Source of the DNA: Breviolum minutum Mf 1.05b.01
Taxonomy: Eukaryota > Sar > Dinophyceae > Suessiales > Symbiodiniaceae
Assembly: GCA_000507305.1 (NCBI GenBank)
Contig: DF241711.1
Span: 1-64,000, forward strand
DNA: 64,000 nt
Reading direction: 5' to 3'
Part shown: positions 1 through 12,501 of the stretch, piece by piece
How positions within the stretch are numbered: the stretch's first letter is position 1
Layout: every line of letters starts with the position of its first letter
Notes under the pieces: generated by a model
The model's input: only the letters and a program-made list of their open reading frames with translations
What the model was told of the DNA's origin: nothing
The model's database searches: none
Position numbers and translations under genes: made by a program

Positions 1-92
1 ATGATAGTCATCCAACGGGAAACTAAGAAATTATCTAAGAAACATCTCGTGTATTCTTGTAGAACCCCAAAACGACTTCAAACTAAATGAGA

Positions 93-206
93 CCAAAGCG
101 CCGCATCACAAAAACTATAGAGAAGAGCTGAAGCTGCTCCCAGCTCAATAGAACGCTTCTGCAAACTCAAGCTGACACGTACCTGGGCCCACTTGCCCCG
201 ACAACA
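93..206 (-). CDS. PPR-like exon fragment
   Basis: The frame reads GKWAQVRVSLSLQKRSIELG followed by ASALLYSFCDAALW. This fits the helix B of one PPR unit (KW.Q...SL.LQ) and the helix A of the next (ASALLYSFCDA in place of the usual YNAAISACEK). The KW pair and the spacing fit; the C-E-K triplet is lost. It lies at the window edge, so the next exon downstream would be outside. The match is partial. Confidence 0.45.
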
Positions 207-2445
207 GCTTGACCGTACCAAGTGTCAATCAATCATACTGCACTTGGTGAATATCACAAATTTACACACCAACCACTGCCACCAAAATAAAAGATCGACA
301 TTCCTCAAACATCATCATGAAGCGTGAATCACTTCGTGACTCTCACAAATTTTTACACCCACCACAAAACAAGATGGACATAAATAATCGCGTGTGTAGT
401 CAAAACTCAGCCAGCAAAAACAGGAGCATCCCCACCACTTGGGTGAGAAAGCAGATTCAAAATGGCAACCAAGCTGCATTCTCGTACATCTGATGTCGCA
501 AAGCGACCTTGAAACCATGTGAAAAACCGGGGTACTCGGTCGGATACATCCAAAAACTGACAATTAAAGACCTACTGAAAGTTGCAAGGCTGCTTGGAAT
601 CAAAAGTGTCTTCGAATCAGTCTTTCTTGGGATTTCTTGGGTAGATTCCAAGAAGACAAGTACTGCAAACTGTGCACAATAGTATGCTAGAAATAATTAT
701 ATACATTCTTACAGTCTTATACAAATATATAAAATCCTTGGACATCCCAACAGTATCACAACGTATCCCAACCATCATACTTTTGATGGGCAAAATCCTG
801 CATCAGGGGGAACAGTTGAAACACTGCAATTCATGGCAAAAGTATCGAACATCACCATACCATCAACTGGTGCAGCCAAATGAACGGTCTTAACGTATCA
901 GTGTCAGTGTGTTGCACCGTGTGGAGGTTACGCCCGAAAGGAAACTACAGTCTTCAAAGATCTTGATCTAAACGAATCTGAGACCGACCCTTCCCTAACC
1001 ATGCTGAATCTGTGAAATTGTCTAGCTGGCTGTCATGAGCACAAAACAGATTGCCTGTTCATATTCAATGCCTAAGGGTGAAACCAGATTCCCAGTCCTT
1101 TTCAACGGATGGTGCTATCCACAAATCTAAAACCGCACGTTTGAAAGCACGACGGTTGTTCTTGCTCGTCAAGGCTCCATACCAGCAAAGAAAACCAACA
1201 GTTCGAAACTCTGCACGAGCGGAAGGTCATTGGAAGCCCCCTCTGGGCTAAGAACACCTTGAAGGGAATGGTGCTCGGATGTAGTGGATCAACATGTTCG
1301 GAAATTGACTTTCCAGTCAAAAGATGCAGCAAGAAGCAAAATGAACCCTTGAAGTTGTATTGCAACGCATCACCGAAACATGTGCAACATAATTTCTTTC
1401 GATGGTCCATGATTGCTAGTGTTCTTGCTCCAAGGATCTCACGTATAAGCAAGAACTACACATTATCGGAAGACCCATAACACAGGTCCCTTTCCAATTA
1501 TGTCCATACAGGTCCTTTGAAAGCAATTCAGCGTCCTAGCCGCAGGGAAGCTACAAAGTACTACTTTGATCAATCAAGACTATATCAAGACTAACAGTCA
1601 TTCTTGCAGGAAAATTGAAGTTTAAAGTTGAAGTTAAAAAGAAGCGATAGTACAATCATTTGACTTGCCAAATCTGAATATGAGATAATATGACACATGA
1701 GAAATTCTGAAATGTGAAGCAAAGTCAATGTTGCCATCCTTACCCCCCCCCTCTCTCTCGCATTCTCCCTGCTTGACAAAACACTTCGCAGTGAAAGCAA
1801 CCAATAAATGATTGCTCCCAGGGCTGCCAACCAAACGCGTCGACAACACAAACCGAGAAGGAAGCGTGGGAGCAATGTTATCAAAGACCTCACAGGACAA
1901 GGCAATGCAGCAAGAATTGGGATGTGATTTGATTCCATCACCGACATTCACCGTCAACATCACGTAAACAGTTCGTGTTGAGTGACCTCAACACTCCCTT
2001 CAAGTACGACAAGTACACCACAAGTACATCTGCACTGCAAAACTTAGTACTTGCGGTGCAACCATGCACGACACGCAGTCACATAAGTAATGTCAGCCTC
2101 AACCATCTTTTTCGAGTCAATGAAAAGAATATCTTATCTATTGTTCTTAATTTTTCTTATATGCTCATACTATGCGGAATCACAGGTGGCTGGCCGTGCA
2201 GAAAAAAAGTATAGAAAATCATTGTGCTCATGGCACTCCTGCATATTTTTCATAAAAATATTGCCAAACTATGCCAAACTTTGACATAATTTCGGAACAT
2301 GTCGGAACAATAGCTGCACCGTTTCAAAGGAACGCCTCAAGCGAACCAGTCCCATCTGGAAGCAACTCCACTTAATTACAATTCCAATTTTAGCCTTTAT
2401 GACCCACTTGGCCAACTCTCTTTGTCTATCGTGCCCCCTTGTCCC
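207..2445. other. no supported gene; intron or intergenic DNA
   Basis: No frame on either strand shows a family motif. Open frames up to about 118 codons exist, but they are low-complexity or overlap one another. A pyrimidine-rich patch (C and CT runs) sits at 1741-1760. It most likely belongs to introns of the minus-strand PPR locus. Confidence 0.4.
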
Positions 2446-2586
2446 TCACACAGGCCCCTTGACCCCTGCAAAGCAACCGCGGCACACCATCGTAACATCA
2501 GCCGTCTGAGTGGACAGCAAGGGCACGGTGCAAAGAATTTGGAGGACGACGTACCAAGCATCCAAAGACCTTCGGACATCTGAAGT
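2446..2586 (-). CDS. PPR-like exon fragment
   Basis: The frame shows SLDAWYVVLQIL, resembling helix B, then LLSTQTADVTMVCRGCFAG, resembling the linker and helix A of the next unit (L..ADV...C.....AG). The ADV opening and the unit spacing are right. The asparagine usually present at the base-reading position is not. A TGA follows GVKGPV, so the exon probably ends inside or just before this. Confidence 0.4.
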   Translation of the reverse strand, partial: TSDVRRSLDAWYVVLQILCTVPLLSTQTADVTMVCRGCFAGVKGPV

Positions 2587-3006
2587 ACTTGGGCAGTTGT
2601 TACCAACAAACAGCAATCGACTATACATGGGCTATGCTAGAATGTTTTGTCAGTGGATCTGCTTGCTGCTTGCTTGCCTCTGAGAGTCAAGTTTGAGGGA
2701 GGGGGGGTGGAGATGTAGCCCACAGATGTCCACAGCACCCACACTCCTCTATATATATATATATATGCGCGTGGTGAGTTTGAGTCTTTTCCACACTTTA
2801 GTAGTGCTCGATGTTTGTGGACACGCAATGAACATGCTACATACTCGAGCCTGCATATGAAGGAATATTGGAAAACCTTGGATTGAACTCTGCTCCTAGC
2901 AAAGGAAGGAACGGTCAACACTTTTTGAAAACTCACCGCTGGCCTATAAGTGCAAGTATGTGCCAGCAGAATATAGCAAACATGTGACATTCAAAACCGG
3001 AATTTG

Positions 3007-3092
<86 letters not shown>

Positions 3093-3104
3093 ATCATCGT
3101 CNTC
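3007..3104 (+). repeat. CAT/CGT trinucleotide microsatellite
   Basis: About 17 CAT units are followed by alternating CGT-CAT units, with an ambiguous base at 3102. It reads as poly-His/Arg on the plus strand, which is a microsatellite artefact and not a protein. Confidence 0.95.
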
Positions 3105-4499
3105 AATTATCTGCCCGAAACTATCAATCTATGATGAAGGACTACTCGCCAAATACTAATCCATCAACTGTCCACATCCCAAAACCACGTCTCAACACGT
3201 CTCTAAGGTACTCAGGAGACACCAGCCGCGGCCAAGAACATAAGAGCAACAACAACCCATATGCCTGCAGCTCCCAGGGTCACGGATTGAGTTGGGGTTT
3301 ACAATGCCGGATCACGGACTGGTCTGCGGCGCATATGGAAAAAAACATGGAAAGAACACACAATCAAGTCAATCAAGTAGTCATTCAAGTGAATACAACA
3401 TATACATGTCACACCTGTCCCCCAATGGGAGTTCTTTTCATAAAACTTCATTTTGGTGTTGCAGGCGCCCCAGGCAAATGGCGATACATGGCGATGCCTG
3501 CCTGCCTACAAACAGGGTCGATGATCTGAAAATGGGGGGTTCAAGGGTCTTCCATGTTCGAAATTCATGGACAAATATGAACAGCCAAAATTACATCAAA
3601 CTCTCCGGGAGTGTTCCCTGATCCTTTGCAGGGTCATTCCGTTAAAAACAACAAAAACATGTTAAGAATTGAGCTGTGAGAGTGTGTGTGTGTGAGTGTG
3701 TCGCTTTTTGTTTAATGAAATCCCGAAACGCAAATTCTTTATAAAATATAAATAGAAACTCCCATAGATTATGTCATTCATTCTTGCTGGGCTTTCTGAA
3801 GGCAAGAGCCAAGACCTTTACCAGGTATGTTCACGACAGTCGACTCACCTTCGAAAATATCTAGAAAGTAAGGGTTCAGCTACGTTATCCACTTTTTCAC
3901 CTACAGTAAATCAGTACCAGCAACAATAACGAAGATGTTTGTAGCACTGTTAAAAACAGCTTGGAAATCACGCCATACCTAATATTCGTTCACACCCTCT
4001 ATAGACAATTTAAAAACAAAAACATCTTTTGATTTTTACATACCGGATTGCAAAGGTAAACAAAAAAGGCTGGTACAGTCTTGTCTGTGTGAAAGCACTT
4101 CTGGTTTGATGAAATGGTACCCGAGGGTCCATTTGATAGAGTCAAATGTTCACCATTTCGCAACGGCTGGTTTACCAAGGGTTAAACCAGCAAAGATTGT
4201 CTCAATATTCCTGCAACCATCCTGCAAATGGAACTTAAAAAAAAAATGATGTTCCAAATACTAAATAAATACCCTATGCATTTACATCTTTTCGACTTCC
4301 AGTGTTTCAGTTTCCACAGTTTCGGTCAGTCAAGTCACCAAGGCGTTGGACAAATCCAACTCCTTGGCTTCCCGTGGCTTCCCACGAGGAAATCTTCAAC
4401 CAATCACCATCAGGTCGTCAAGTCAAAATGATAACATGTGCCACAGTTTCACTAAACATTCCTTCCTGAAACTATGGGGATCTGGATGGATTTGTATGA
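3105..4499. other. no supported gene
   Basis: This holds a short GT run near 3681-3705 and AT-rich sequence. No PPR motif or other family was recognised on either strand. It is probably intronic. Confidence 0.4.
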
Positions 4500-4619
4500 A
4501 TCCCCGTCATAAACCAGTGAGACTAACAGGCCATCTTCCAGAAGTTCAAAACCTCCAAGGTGTTGCATGTTTAAAACCACACCGGCAAGTGAACTGGCCA
4601 AATGCCATTCACACTGGCA
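4500..4619 (-). CDS. possible PPR-like exon
   Basis: The frame reads CEWHLASSLAGVVLNMQHLG. CEWHLASSL resembles the (G)EWQ.AL.LL helix B signature and NMQHLG its end. The following residues do not give a clear helix A. It lies upstream of nothing else recognisable and rests on one half-motif. Confidence 0.33.
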
Positions 4620-4726
4620 AGGCCAAACAAACAAAAACTAAACACTGACTTGATCAACAACTTTTATACCTAATATCACCTATTGCGATCTACTAGGCGG
4701 GTATGTGAAATCTTCAAAAACCATCC

Positions 4727-4843
4727 AAACAGGACTCTCCAGGAACCCGTTTCTGTATAGCCATGCACCCGACACTGGCCCAAGCAAGTGTCTGGCTGCA
4801 AATCATGTCTTGTCCTACTGTATAACAGGTGCCATTCAACCAC
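4727..4843 (-). CDS. PPR exon
   Basis: VVEWHLLYS gives a helix B start. It is followed by TRHDLQPDTCLGQCRVHGYT, which contains the exact family linker LQPD and a helix A-like stretch, then SWRVLF as the next helix B (W in place). The order helix B, LQPD, helix A, W is that of adjoining PPR units, so this frame is probably coding. Confidence 0.6.
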
Positions 4844-5126
4844 CAGCAGCCGCAAAAACAACGCCACCAGCATCACCTGGTAGTATTGCTATTTGGTGGT
4901 GCATGGAAAGATCATAAGGATGAAGCAATATGTGCACAACTGAAAGTCTATGAACAAATAGATAAATGAACGTCTATGAATAGATAGATAAATTGTAGAT
5001 CATGGATATATGATATATGATATATGATAAAGTATAGAAATGATAAACACAAGTGAATAATTCAACCCCATCAAAAACACCTGTGTCCTCAATGGGTACA
5101 TCCCTTAACAATTTCTTGTTGTTAGG

Positions 5127-5228
5127 AAAGGTGGGTTCATGAAATATGTCCTCTCCTTTAACAGCATCCTGAAACAGGTGCCACACCAACCCACACATCT
5201 CCCACCTGCGAACTGGAGTGCAGGAGTC
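5127..5228 (-). CDS. possible PPR-like exon
   Basis: RRWEMCGLVWHLFQDAVKGE resembles helix B of the family (RWEMAL.LF), preceded by a cysteine as in AC..RRW. The linker is not recognisable. This is a weak call from the helix B pattern only. Confidence 0.35.
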
Positions 5229-5477
5229 CTCAGAGTTGATTTCAAGCATCAATAAAAGACAGCAGAAAAAAACTATAACAAAAAACACAACCATATTTAA
5301 TAAATTTTATATAATATTTGTACATCAAAAATATATTCCATAATCAACAACAGCAGGGCAAGTGCATGTGCTACATTCCATTACATTTAGGTATTCTGAA
5401 GAACAACGCAAAAAAGTGCACTTTCCAAATGAATACAGCAAAACCTTTGCTTGTGATGCCGAGGTTCTGCACAATGT

Positions 5478-5579
5478 CAACTCAAAAAAATGATTGACAC
5501 GAGCATCTGATCTTTGCCATTCCTGGTGCTGAACTTTCATTGAGCAAAACTGAATCTCTGGCGCCCAAATTGAAGCTAG
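5478..5579 (-). CDS. possible PPR-like exon
   Basis: APEIQFCSMKVQHQEWQRS has the layout P.I..C......EWQ: a linker proline, helix A and the EWQ opening of helix B, about 17 residues apart as in clear members. The AISAC core is absent, so this is either a diverged unit or chance. Confidence 0.35.
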
Positions 5580-6660
5580 TCGCCATAACCAATTCTTGGG
5601 TCCCACTAAGGGTACCTTCAGACAAATCTAATCCTGCAATATCCCCTGATGAGGGCCTTTTCTTTCAGTGACATACATGTGCTGATGACATGCTTCCCTT
5701 TAGATCTTTCCCAAACAAAGAAACACATCATCGATATACAAAAACTACCAGAAATCCACACATGCAAGGACAAAAGACAATAACAGCGGAAAGAAAAGGT
5801 CTTGCCATTGAAACACCGCACTGTCGCAGCAATTTTCATGAATAGGTCAGCCCGCGGCATGCCTCTGCTTCTTGTTTGTTTGTTGCTGCAAACTTGAGGC
5901 TCTCATGGAGAGAAAAACCAACACAATGAAAAACAGGCCGGGCAGAATATGGAATGGGATTATCCGCTACACAAAAAGGCACATTCTACTGGGGAACCTC
6001 GTGGTGGTCATATAAAAATATACTTCCAATACGTATTCTATACATTGATTATGTTTAGATCATATAGAACATGCATCATATATCTAAATAAATTAATATG
6101 AATAATGTATATATATTTGTATCTATGATTCTATGTGTGTAAATAGTCACCATCAATAGCAATGTGTTCGGTCCTGAACGTGGCCTAAAAGTTCACGCCA
6201 ACGCTTCCAGAAACGCGACCAGTCACTCCTGGCAACGCAACCCGGTGTGGTGTTGATGCCAACGCCACGGGGATTGTAACGGGAATGTCTTAAGGGCGGG
6301 TGCCACCATCCATTCCCAGGATTGACTCTATTAGTTTTGCTCATGTCGTTTGTTTTAGTCCTTTATCATGCATGCTACCAAAAAATCAAGGTAGACTTAA
6401 ACAAAAGAAACATATATACAGCGACGCTATTGTAATAGCTTTAAGTTGGACCACTAATGACTACTCCAAACTCGCAAATCAAGGGGTGAATCTACCCCAT
6501 ACTCACTTGCCAGCATCCTAACATCTCGTAACTCCTATCTACATCTATCTGAGGTGAATCCATGTCAGGAGAGAAATCGGGGACCTCTCATCCAACCAAT
6601 GAGCCGCTTCAACCAATTGACTTTGAAACATCGAATCCAATCATCGATTCCTCACAGCTC

Positions 6661-6775
6661 CAATTCTACTGCTCCAAGCGGCCTTGCTTTCAACCCAATC
6701 CGTACGAGCTCGGAAAGCAGCTTCAAAGCCGTGAGAAATTGCAGCACATAAATGCCTTACATCAGTGGTGGTCAT
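6661..6775 (-). CDS. PPR-like exon
   Basis: TDVRHLCAAISHGFEAAF fits the [PT]DV...CAAIS pattern of linker plus helix A, and RARTDWVESKAAW continues with a W near the helix B start. The overlapping plus-strand frame 6562-6777 is longer but has no family match. The minus reading is preferred because it agrees in strand and motif with its neighbours. Confidence 0.45.
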
Positions 6776-6922
6776 GAAGATTGGTGGATTCATGATACAA
6801 ATGTGTGACTCTTGAACACCTTAGCTTGACGTGAAGAACTTAACGGTTTGAAAGTCATAGTCATAATTCATGAGAGCTTTCTGCCTTTTGTGATCTCCAA
6901 AGGAGTAAATCATACCCGTAGT

Positions 6923-6996
6923 TAAGAAAGCGCGTTCAAACGATACTTGGAAATTACCACATTAAAAGGAAGGCCAACGTCCGGAAAGTTTCCCCT
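6923..6996 (-). CDS. PPR-like helix A fragment
   Basis: FPDVGLPFNVVISKYRL keeps the PDV linker, the FN pair at the base-reading position and the IS of helix A. A TAA follows nine codons after IS, so if the piece is real a donor must lie before it. Confidence 0.4.
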
Positions 6997-7703
6997 CAGA
7001 AACAAGCTGAAACCCATGTTTCGAGATCTGCAAACATCAAAGTGCATCCCTCAGCTGACGAGTCACAAATCAACATACCATGTTTTTCATCCATGGCGCG
7101 TTTTTGCAGCTACTGCAGAGAATCGAGCAAACTTGATCTTCGAATTGCAAATTGTCGCGGCAAAGCATTCACAACATCAAATGAAGGGAACGGTTACAAT
7201 GCCCCCGAATCGACTCCAACTAAGCATGCCGCGTGCGTTCATGTCGCATAAAGATCCTGACTGGTCAACCTACCCCGCTCCGCCGCCCTACAACGCCCCC
7301 TAAGAATGAGGCTTTATTTGAGGGAAACCATTAGTCAATAAGCCCTTAATAAGGCCTCTAAAACCAAGTCTACATCTCTGGGAGACTCCATTTACTTTGA
7401 ATCCGAAGTGCAATGATCTAGTCTGGCATTGTATGGCACAATGTGATGCTAGAAAATATACAGTACGTGCATTTCATTAAGTACATATGTAATTATCTAA
7501 TAAGATCTGAAACCTTCACAATCGACAATATAATATCCCGAGATGCAAGTCTGAAAATAGTAGTAGACCAGAAATAAAGACAGCGGTAAAATACACTCAG
7601 TTTTGGTCGAAGCACTTGCGAAATTGCGTTAACGACATAGACATGATTTCAAATAGTCACCATCGTTTGATTCATCAACCCAAGACTAGAGCGGTCTCAA
7701 ATG

Positions 7704-7792
7704 TGCACACCCACCCTGGCAACCTGTCGGGAGAGCATATCAGTCAGTAGATCCAGTGTAGTAGGCCAGGCTTGACTTGCATGATTGCTCAT
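7704..7792 (-). CDS. PPR exon, helix B
   Basis: ASQAWPTTLDLLTDMLSRQV is a good helix B: the conserved W, then TTLDLLTDM where the family has .AL.LL..M. The frame closes soon after GVHI, which is expected if the exon ends near RQV. No other frame here has a motif. Confidence 0.6.
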
Positions 7793-8389
7793 GCAGCTCC
7801 TAGGCTTCTCGGACCCCAACGGAAAAGGACAAGTGTTGGTGTCAAAATGATCCCAAAAAAATCAACACATCCACCCTGGGAAGAACCAAAACAAACATGT
7901 TTAGGTCGACCAAACCTCACAAATCAGACACAACAACATTGTCTGAAGCTTTTCTCCAGGTTCATAGCACTGCTGTAGCCTGGGATGTGATGGAAGCAAT
8001 GGAAAAATGTAGTGCGTAACACTGCATAGTAAATGCATATATATATATATATCACATTATATCACTATGAACAAACATGATCATATATTCACATATAAAT
8101 CATCGATATGTAGAGAGAACATACTGCATACCATAAATGAGCACTAAACAAATATATATCAAAATATCATCAGCGATGCCATATACTCTCACAGTAGTGC
8201 TGTCTACATGGTGTTTTCCCAACTTCACCCATGAGGCTTGGCAATTTCGAGCCCACCCAAAAGGGAAGAAATGCTACCAAAACCTCTGTGATAAGCTGGA
8301 GTTCTACACATCATTCCAATTTAAAAAATATGGAAAATACAAATGAAACTGTTCAAAGCATTTCAAAGCTATATACAAATCATTTCAAA

Positions 8390-8511
8390 TTATATACGCC
8401 ATCATACGCCAAGCAACCGAAAACATCTTGCCCCAGGCGTGCATGTAGAGATCTCATCTCCAGCAATTGTAAAGCACTTGGCCAAGCCTCTGCCTCATGG
8501 TTCGGACAGCC
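8390..8511 (-). CDS. PPR exon, helix B to helix A
   Basis: AEAWPSALQLLEMRSLHARL is a near-canonical helix B (W.SALQLLEM). It continues to GQDVFGCLAYDG, where DVF is the usual start of the next unit. The codon string GATGTTTT for D-V-F is an instance of a recurrent strand-biased octamer in this window. Confidence 0.62.
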
Positions 8512-9357
8512 AAACCGATAGATCAATGGATAATAAGAACACACACAGAAAAGCTAGGGTTTGCTGAAGCCTGCGCAATCCTACAAGAAGTTACCTCTCA
8601 AACATTCTGGAACAATGTTTCGTAGTGATATTTCCATGGTAGCATAACCTGCGGCCTAGCATACTGAATGTTTTGTGGATAAATATCAAAACTGGCAATT
8701 CTTCATGATAGTGTCAAGTGAGTATTAATAACCCTCGTTAGATAGACATTGGGGCCCCGTTTCCAAATCCATAGACCTACATAGACCTACTTGTTGACCC
8801 CCTTAAACAGCACATTTTTTGCGGGTAAAACAGCACAAATTTTGCAAGTCCAAAAGTGTTCAATGCTTTGCGCTCATTTGTCTGGCTTCAGGGAGAAACC
8901 GAGAGAAAGTTTGGAGGCTCACACCTTTGGCTTTAGATAAACAAACAAATTGAAACTCACACTTATGGTTCCCCAGAACATAGCAACCCCCCCAAATCAA
9001 TTGGCATCACTTTTATGGAGAACGATTCAATTCCTTTAAAAGTTACTGTAACATGTTGCAATGATCCATTTCATATCAATGCATCTCATAGATAATTGGT
9101 TCCAGGTTGAAACCTTCTAGATTCTAGACTTTGTGGACTTGCGGGTGTTGGCGTTGATCTGCGGCCTGTATCATGCAAAGGACATCTGTCATATGCAAAT
9201 GCATGAGAGGGGTATCATCTGTTTGCTATATCATATCTTCGGTTTCAATCCCGTAGAATGAATTATTCAACAGATACAATGCATCAATCCAGCCTACATA
9301 AACACTTTGAGAGAATTCCACCTTAGCTCAGTTATCACAATTTAGAACCATGATCCA

Positions 9358-9516
9358 ACCATATCCAAACAACCAAGACACGCAGCAGCTGATGGCTGTA
9401 CAAAAACTCACGACGTCTGGGGTCAATTGCGCTGGCACAAAGCTCTCCAGCATGGCGATGGCCATTGGCCAACGCGGTCCCTCGAGCTGATGATTGGCCA
9501 GGGTTACCTGTTGACC
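9358..9516 (-). CDS. PPR exon, about one and a half units
   Basis: WPMAIAMLESFVPAQLTPDV gives helix B and the linker, with LTPDV for LQPDV. It runs directly into VSFCTAISCC, a complete helix A. This is one of the clearest pieces in the first 10 kb. The frame stays open through the SCCVSWLFGY tail, so the donor probably lies near 9360-9380. Confidence 0.7.
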
Positions 9517-9990
9517 TTGCTATCCAACCATACAATGTGGAAATATTGGTCCAGTTGATATGTATCTAAATATTTCCTGCACACATGCATCTAACATCCT
9601 CAAAACGTTTCTTCATGCAGTACCAGTATCTTTCATAAAATAAAGCATTCGGTTGAACACAAGAAGGCAAGTATCTTGTTCAAGGCACAAACAAAGCCTG
9701 GGAAATATCAGAGCTATCCTGATGGAGTTGAAGAATTAAACAGGATGCACTGTATAGTGTTCTGCTAGCATCTGCATATACCGTAGCATCTCATTCATGG
9801 GGCGCATGCGACACAAACTGAACTTAAATTCTATAGCTCTTGCAGTGCCATGTGCCAGTTCCAATACAAGGCGGCAGTGGCAGTGTATCAGTAGAAGTGA
9901 AGTACCTGCTGTCATTATGGCAAATGTTGCTGTCACCGTCGCCAGCGTTGGTGATTTTGGCATCATCGTCGCCGTGGTGGTGGTCATCTA

Positions 9991-9992
9991 GG

Positions 9993-10027
<35 letters not shown>

Positions 10028-10125
10028 GATGCTGTCGATGCTGTTGTTAATGTTGTTGCTGTTCTTGTTGCTGGAGCTGGTGGAGCTGGTGGAGGAGGTG
10101 GTGGAGGAGCTGGTGGTGTTGTTGT
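9991..10125 (+). repeat. GTT / GGAGCT compound microsatellite
   Basis: About 13 pure GTT units are followed by interrupted GTT, GCT and GGT/GAG units. The tract ends within a few bases of the PPR reading frame at 10123-10230. It reads as poly-Thr then Pro/Ala on the minus strand in the same frame as that exon. Confidence 0.9.
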
Positions 10126-10230
10126 CTCAAGTTGCAACACAACGCCAACAGCACGTCGAAGCTCCGCCTTGTAGGCACCTAAGGCTGAGTTGCAACAAAC
10201 CATATCCGGCTGCATCCTCAAGGAAAATGA
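10123..10230 (-). CDS. PPR exon
   Basis: MQPDMVCCNSALGAYKAELR matches linker plus helix A (.QPD.V.CNSA...K). AVGVVLQLE is a reasonable helix B without the usual W-Q. The frame then runs into the Thr/Pro-coding microsatellite. Whether that tract is translated or spliced out cannot be decided from sequence; the exon is drawn to stop at the repeat. Confidence 0.7.
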
Positions 10231-10749
10231 TTTCGGGACTTGCTCACGACATTTCGGGATGAATAGGATACGTTGAGATGCCCTGAGTTGGGTGAGAACA
10301 TCTATGGCTAAACAGCTAGAACCTATGAACAAATCTAAAAACATCAGTATTGCACTGCTAGATTCACTTGTGCCATGGGCAAGCTTAAAGGATACAGAAA
10401 ATGAACAGAAGAATTTGGCATACATAAATGCACTGCTCGAATTGCTGTCCTTTGTGCAACAAGTCGTTGGAGCAATGCAAGAGTCAGTCGCCAAAAGCCT
10501 GGAGATCGAAGGCTGAGTGCTGGAAATGTATCATTCTTGTCGAGCGCTTGTGATCAAAACGTGGGAGCTTCAACTTGAAGCTTTGGAGTCATTTTACTAG
10601 GCGGAATGGGCAATAAATAAACATTATCCTATGAATTTCATCGATTATCAAAAAAAATCCATAAGTTGGGGATACATGGGGATACCATTCAACTGTGAAT
10701 GACAAATCCACTGTGAATGACAAATCCTCAATCCCTGAGTTTTGACTCA

Positions 10750-10882
10750 CAAAGCCCCAAGGCTGTAGTTGATGGTAGCTGAGCTCTGCCTCCCTTGGCA
10801 CAAGCACTGATGACCCCACTGTAGCAAATGACATCCGGCTGCAACTCAGCATCTTCCAACGTCTGGCGGCTTTGGAGGGATC
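10750..10882 (-). CDS. PPR exon
   Basis: DAELQPDVICYSGVISACAK carries linker, tyrosine-serine base-reading region and helix A in textbook form, and GGRAQLPSTTALGL follows. The preceding SLQSRQTLE could be the end of the previous helix B. The helix B after ACAK lacks W, so the exon may end near GGR. Confidence 0.82.
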
Positions 10883-10919
10883 TGTGTCACCCAGCAATCT
10901 CAACGTTGTTAATGATTCA

Positions 10920-10937
10920 TATATATATATATATATA
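10920..10937 (+). repeat. AT dinucleotide run
   Basis: Nine AT units. Similar short AT/TA runs occur at 2752, 8036, 13721, 32470, 47620, 52285, 56212 and 60360. They are simple repeats with no further structure. Confidence 0.85.
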
Positions 10938-11555
10938 AAGTAAATAAATAATACTAATTATATGTTTAATGTTAGAGGCTTGGGGTGTTCCTGGGGTCAC
11001 TTTGATTTCAATAAGTGGAAGTTCAAAATGAACTCTGACCATTTCAGGGGAGATTTCTGGTTTCACGACAATAGAATTCATGCAAACCCAAACTTCTTTA
11101 TCCAAAACTCAAGGGGATGTTGCATGTGTGACACTGAAGAATCGTTGTGGTTCTACCTGATTTCCATGTGCACTGGTGATTTATCGGGGCACCATGTGGC
11201 GATGCGATGAAACTGATACACATCAAAACGGATTTGGCACCACAGGCATCCAAATTCTGAACCTTAAGGCCTACATTGCGATTGAGTTGCATCTATACGC
11301 AAGGCTTCACTTTTCAGATTAGTGTTGCTTGGTATCAGTAATGTGTGAACCTGGCGAAAAACACGTGGGAAGTGGGAAGTAGCTTTACACCTAAGTGATC
11401 CTAAGAGTAACACACTTACGACGAAAAACACCTATAAACATGTACGACAAAAAAACATGACGCTTCAATGTCAATTTGAAGATGTGTACATGAATCTCAC
11501 ACATAGTCATTTTAATGAACTATAATACGCTCAATAAACAGGTGAAGCGGAGACC

Positions 11556-11667
11556 TCGAGTTCTTCACACCACGCGCCTCCAACAAAGCCAGTGCAGCTT
11601 CCCATTCGCCAGCGGCTTCGCAGGATGAAATGGCGCTGTTGTGACTGATAAGATCCGGCTGCGCCTG
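11556..11667 (-). CDS. PPR exon, one full unit
   Basis: AQPDLISHNSAISSCEAAGE is linker plus helix A, and WEAALALLEARG is helix B. Together they make one complete 35-residue unit with all family landmarks: QPD, HN, AIS, CE, EW, AL and LLE. Confidence 0.85.
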
Positions 11668-12396
11668 AAGAATCAAAGAATCCGCCGGAGTCCGTTTCAT
11701 CTCTGACAAGCGAATAGAATGTCCCAAGTGCCGAAACTCATGGGGAACTCAATAAAAAACACATGAGGGTCCGGTTGCATTATGCAACCAGAATCGCGTC
11801 AAAAAGGGAGAGGAGAGAGTATGTGGGTATTTTTTTCCAAGGAGAACCCACCGAGAAGTGGATGTGGCACATCCCCAAATGATGGGTCAAGCGACACCTG
11901 AGTGGATTCAAGCCACCTTGATAGCAGGCATATCTGCAAGCAATGCAATAGCCATCTGCCAGCGACTGCTGCGGGCAAAGCAACTGATGACCTCTGCATG
12001 CTCTGTCATAAAAAGGCAACAGGCTATGATGTACACCTCCTAAGGTGCTTTATTTGTATGAAAAACGCGTCTGCTAGCCATGTTGGATCTTTTTGGTCAA
12101 AAAAGCCGTAGACAATACATGCAAATTTCTACCGCGCTATCAGGAAGTACCCTCGCATAATTGCAAATAGCAAACACAGAAACCCAACCAAACCTTCTGA
12201 GCGAATTTTGATTGTACTATATACTTCAAACTTCAATGCAATCCGAGTGAGATCATCGCATCCTGGTCCCACAACCTGGTGGCCCCGGTTCAAAATGTTC
12301 AAAGGCAATCTGCTGTTAAGTTACAGCATCAAACAATCTTTCCGAGCTCTGCCTTGCGCACCCCGATTATGTTCTGGCAGCTCAAACAATTGGTAT

Positions 12397-12501
12397 CACT
12401 AAGGACAGGGCCATGTTGCAGGTCACATCCTTGGGCACTAGTTTCAAGATACGCATGCGGTGCAAAAGGTAAGCCGCCTCTTGCCATCGTCCAACCTGGT
12501 G
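12397..12501 (-). CDS. PPR exon, helix B to next helix A
   Basis: VGRWQEAAYLLHRMRILKLV is a clear helix B (GRWQEA..LLHRM). PKDVTCNMAL follows as the linker and start of the next unit (.PDVTCN.AL). The longer overlapping frame here gives no motif. The exon runs out of register with the 35-residue unit, as in most exons of this locus. Confidence 0.72.

Noticed and set aside
2960..3529. Plus-strand frame of 189 codons with a His/Arg run
   Set aside because: The run is the CAT/CGT microsatellite; the rest has no family match and lies on the strand opposite to all supported exons.
6562..6777. Plus-strand 71-codon frame with a balanced composition
   Set aside because: No homology recognised, and the minus strand over the same bases has a PPR helix A-like motif in agreement with its neighbours.
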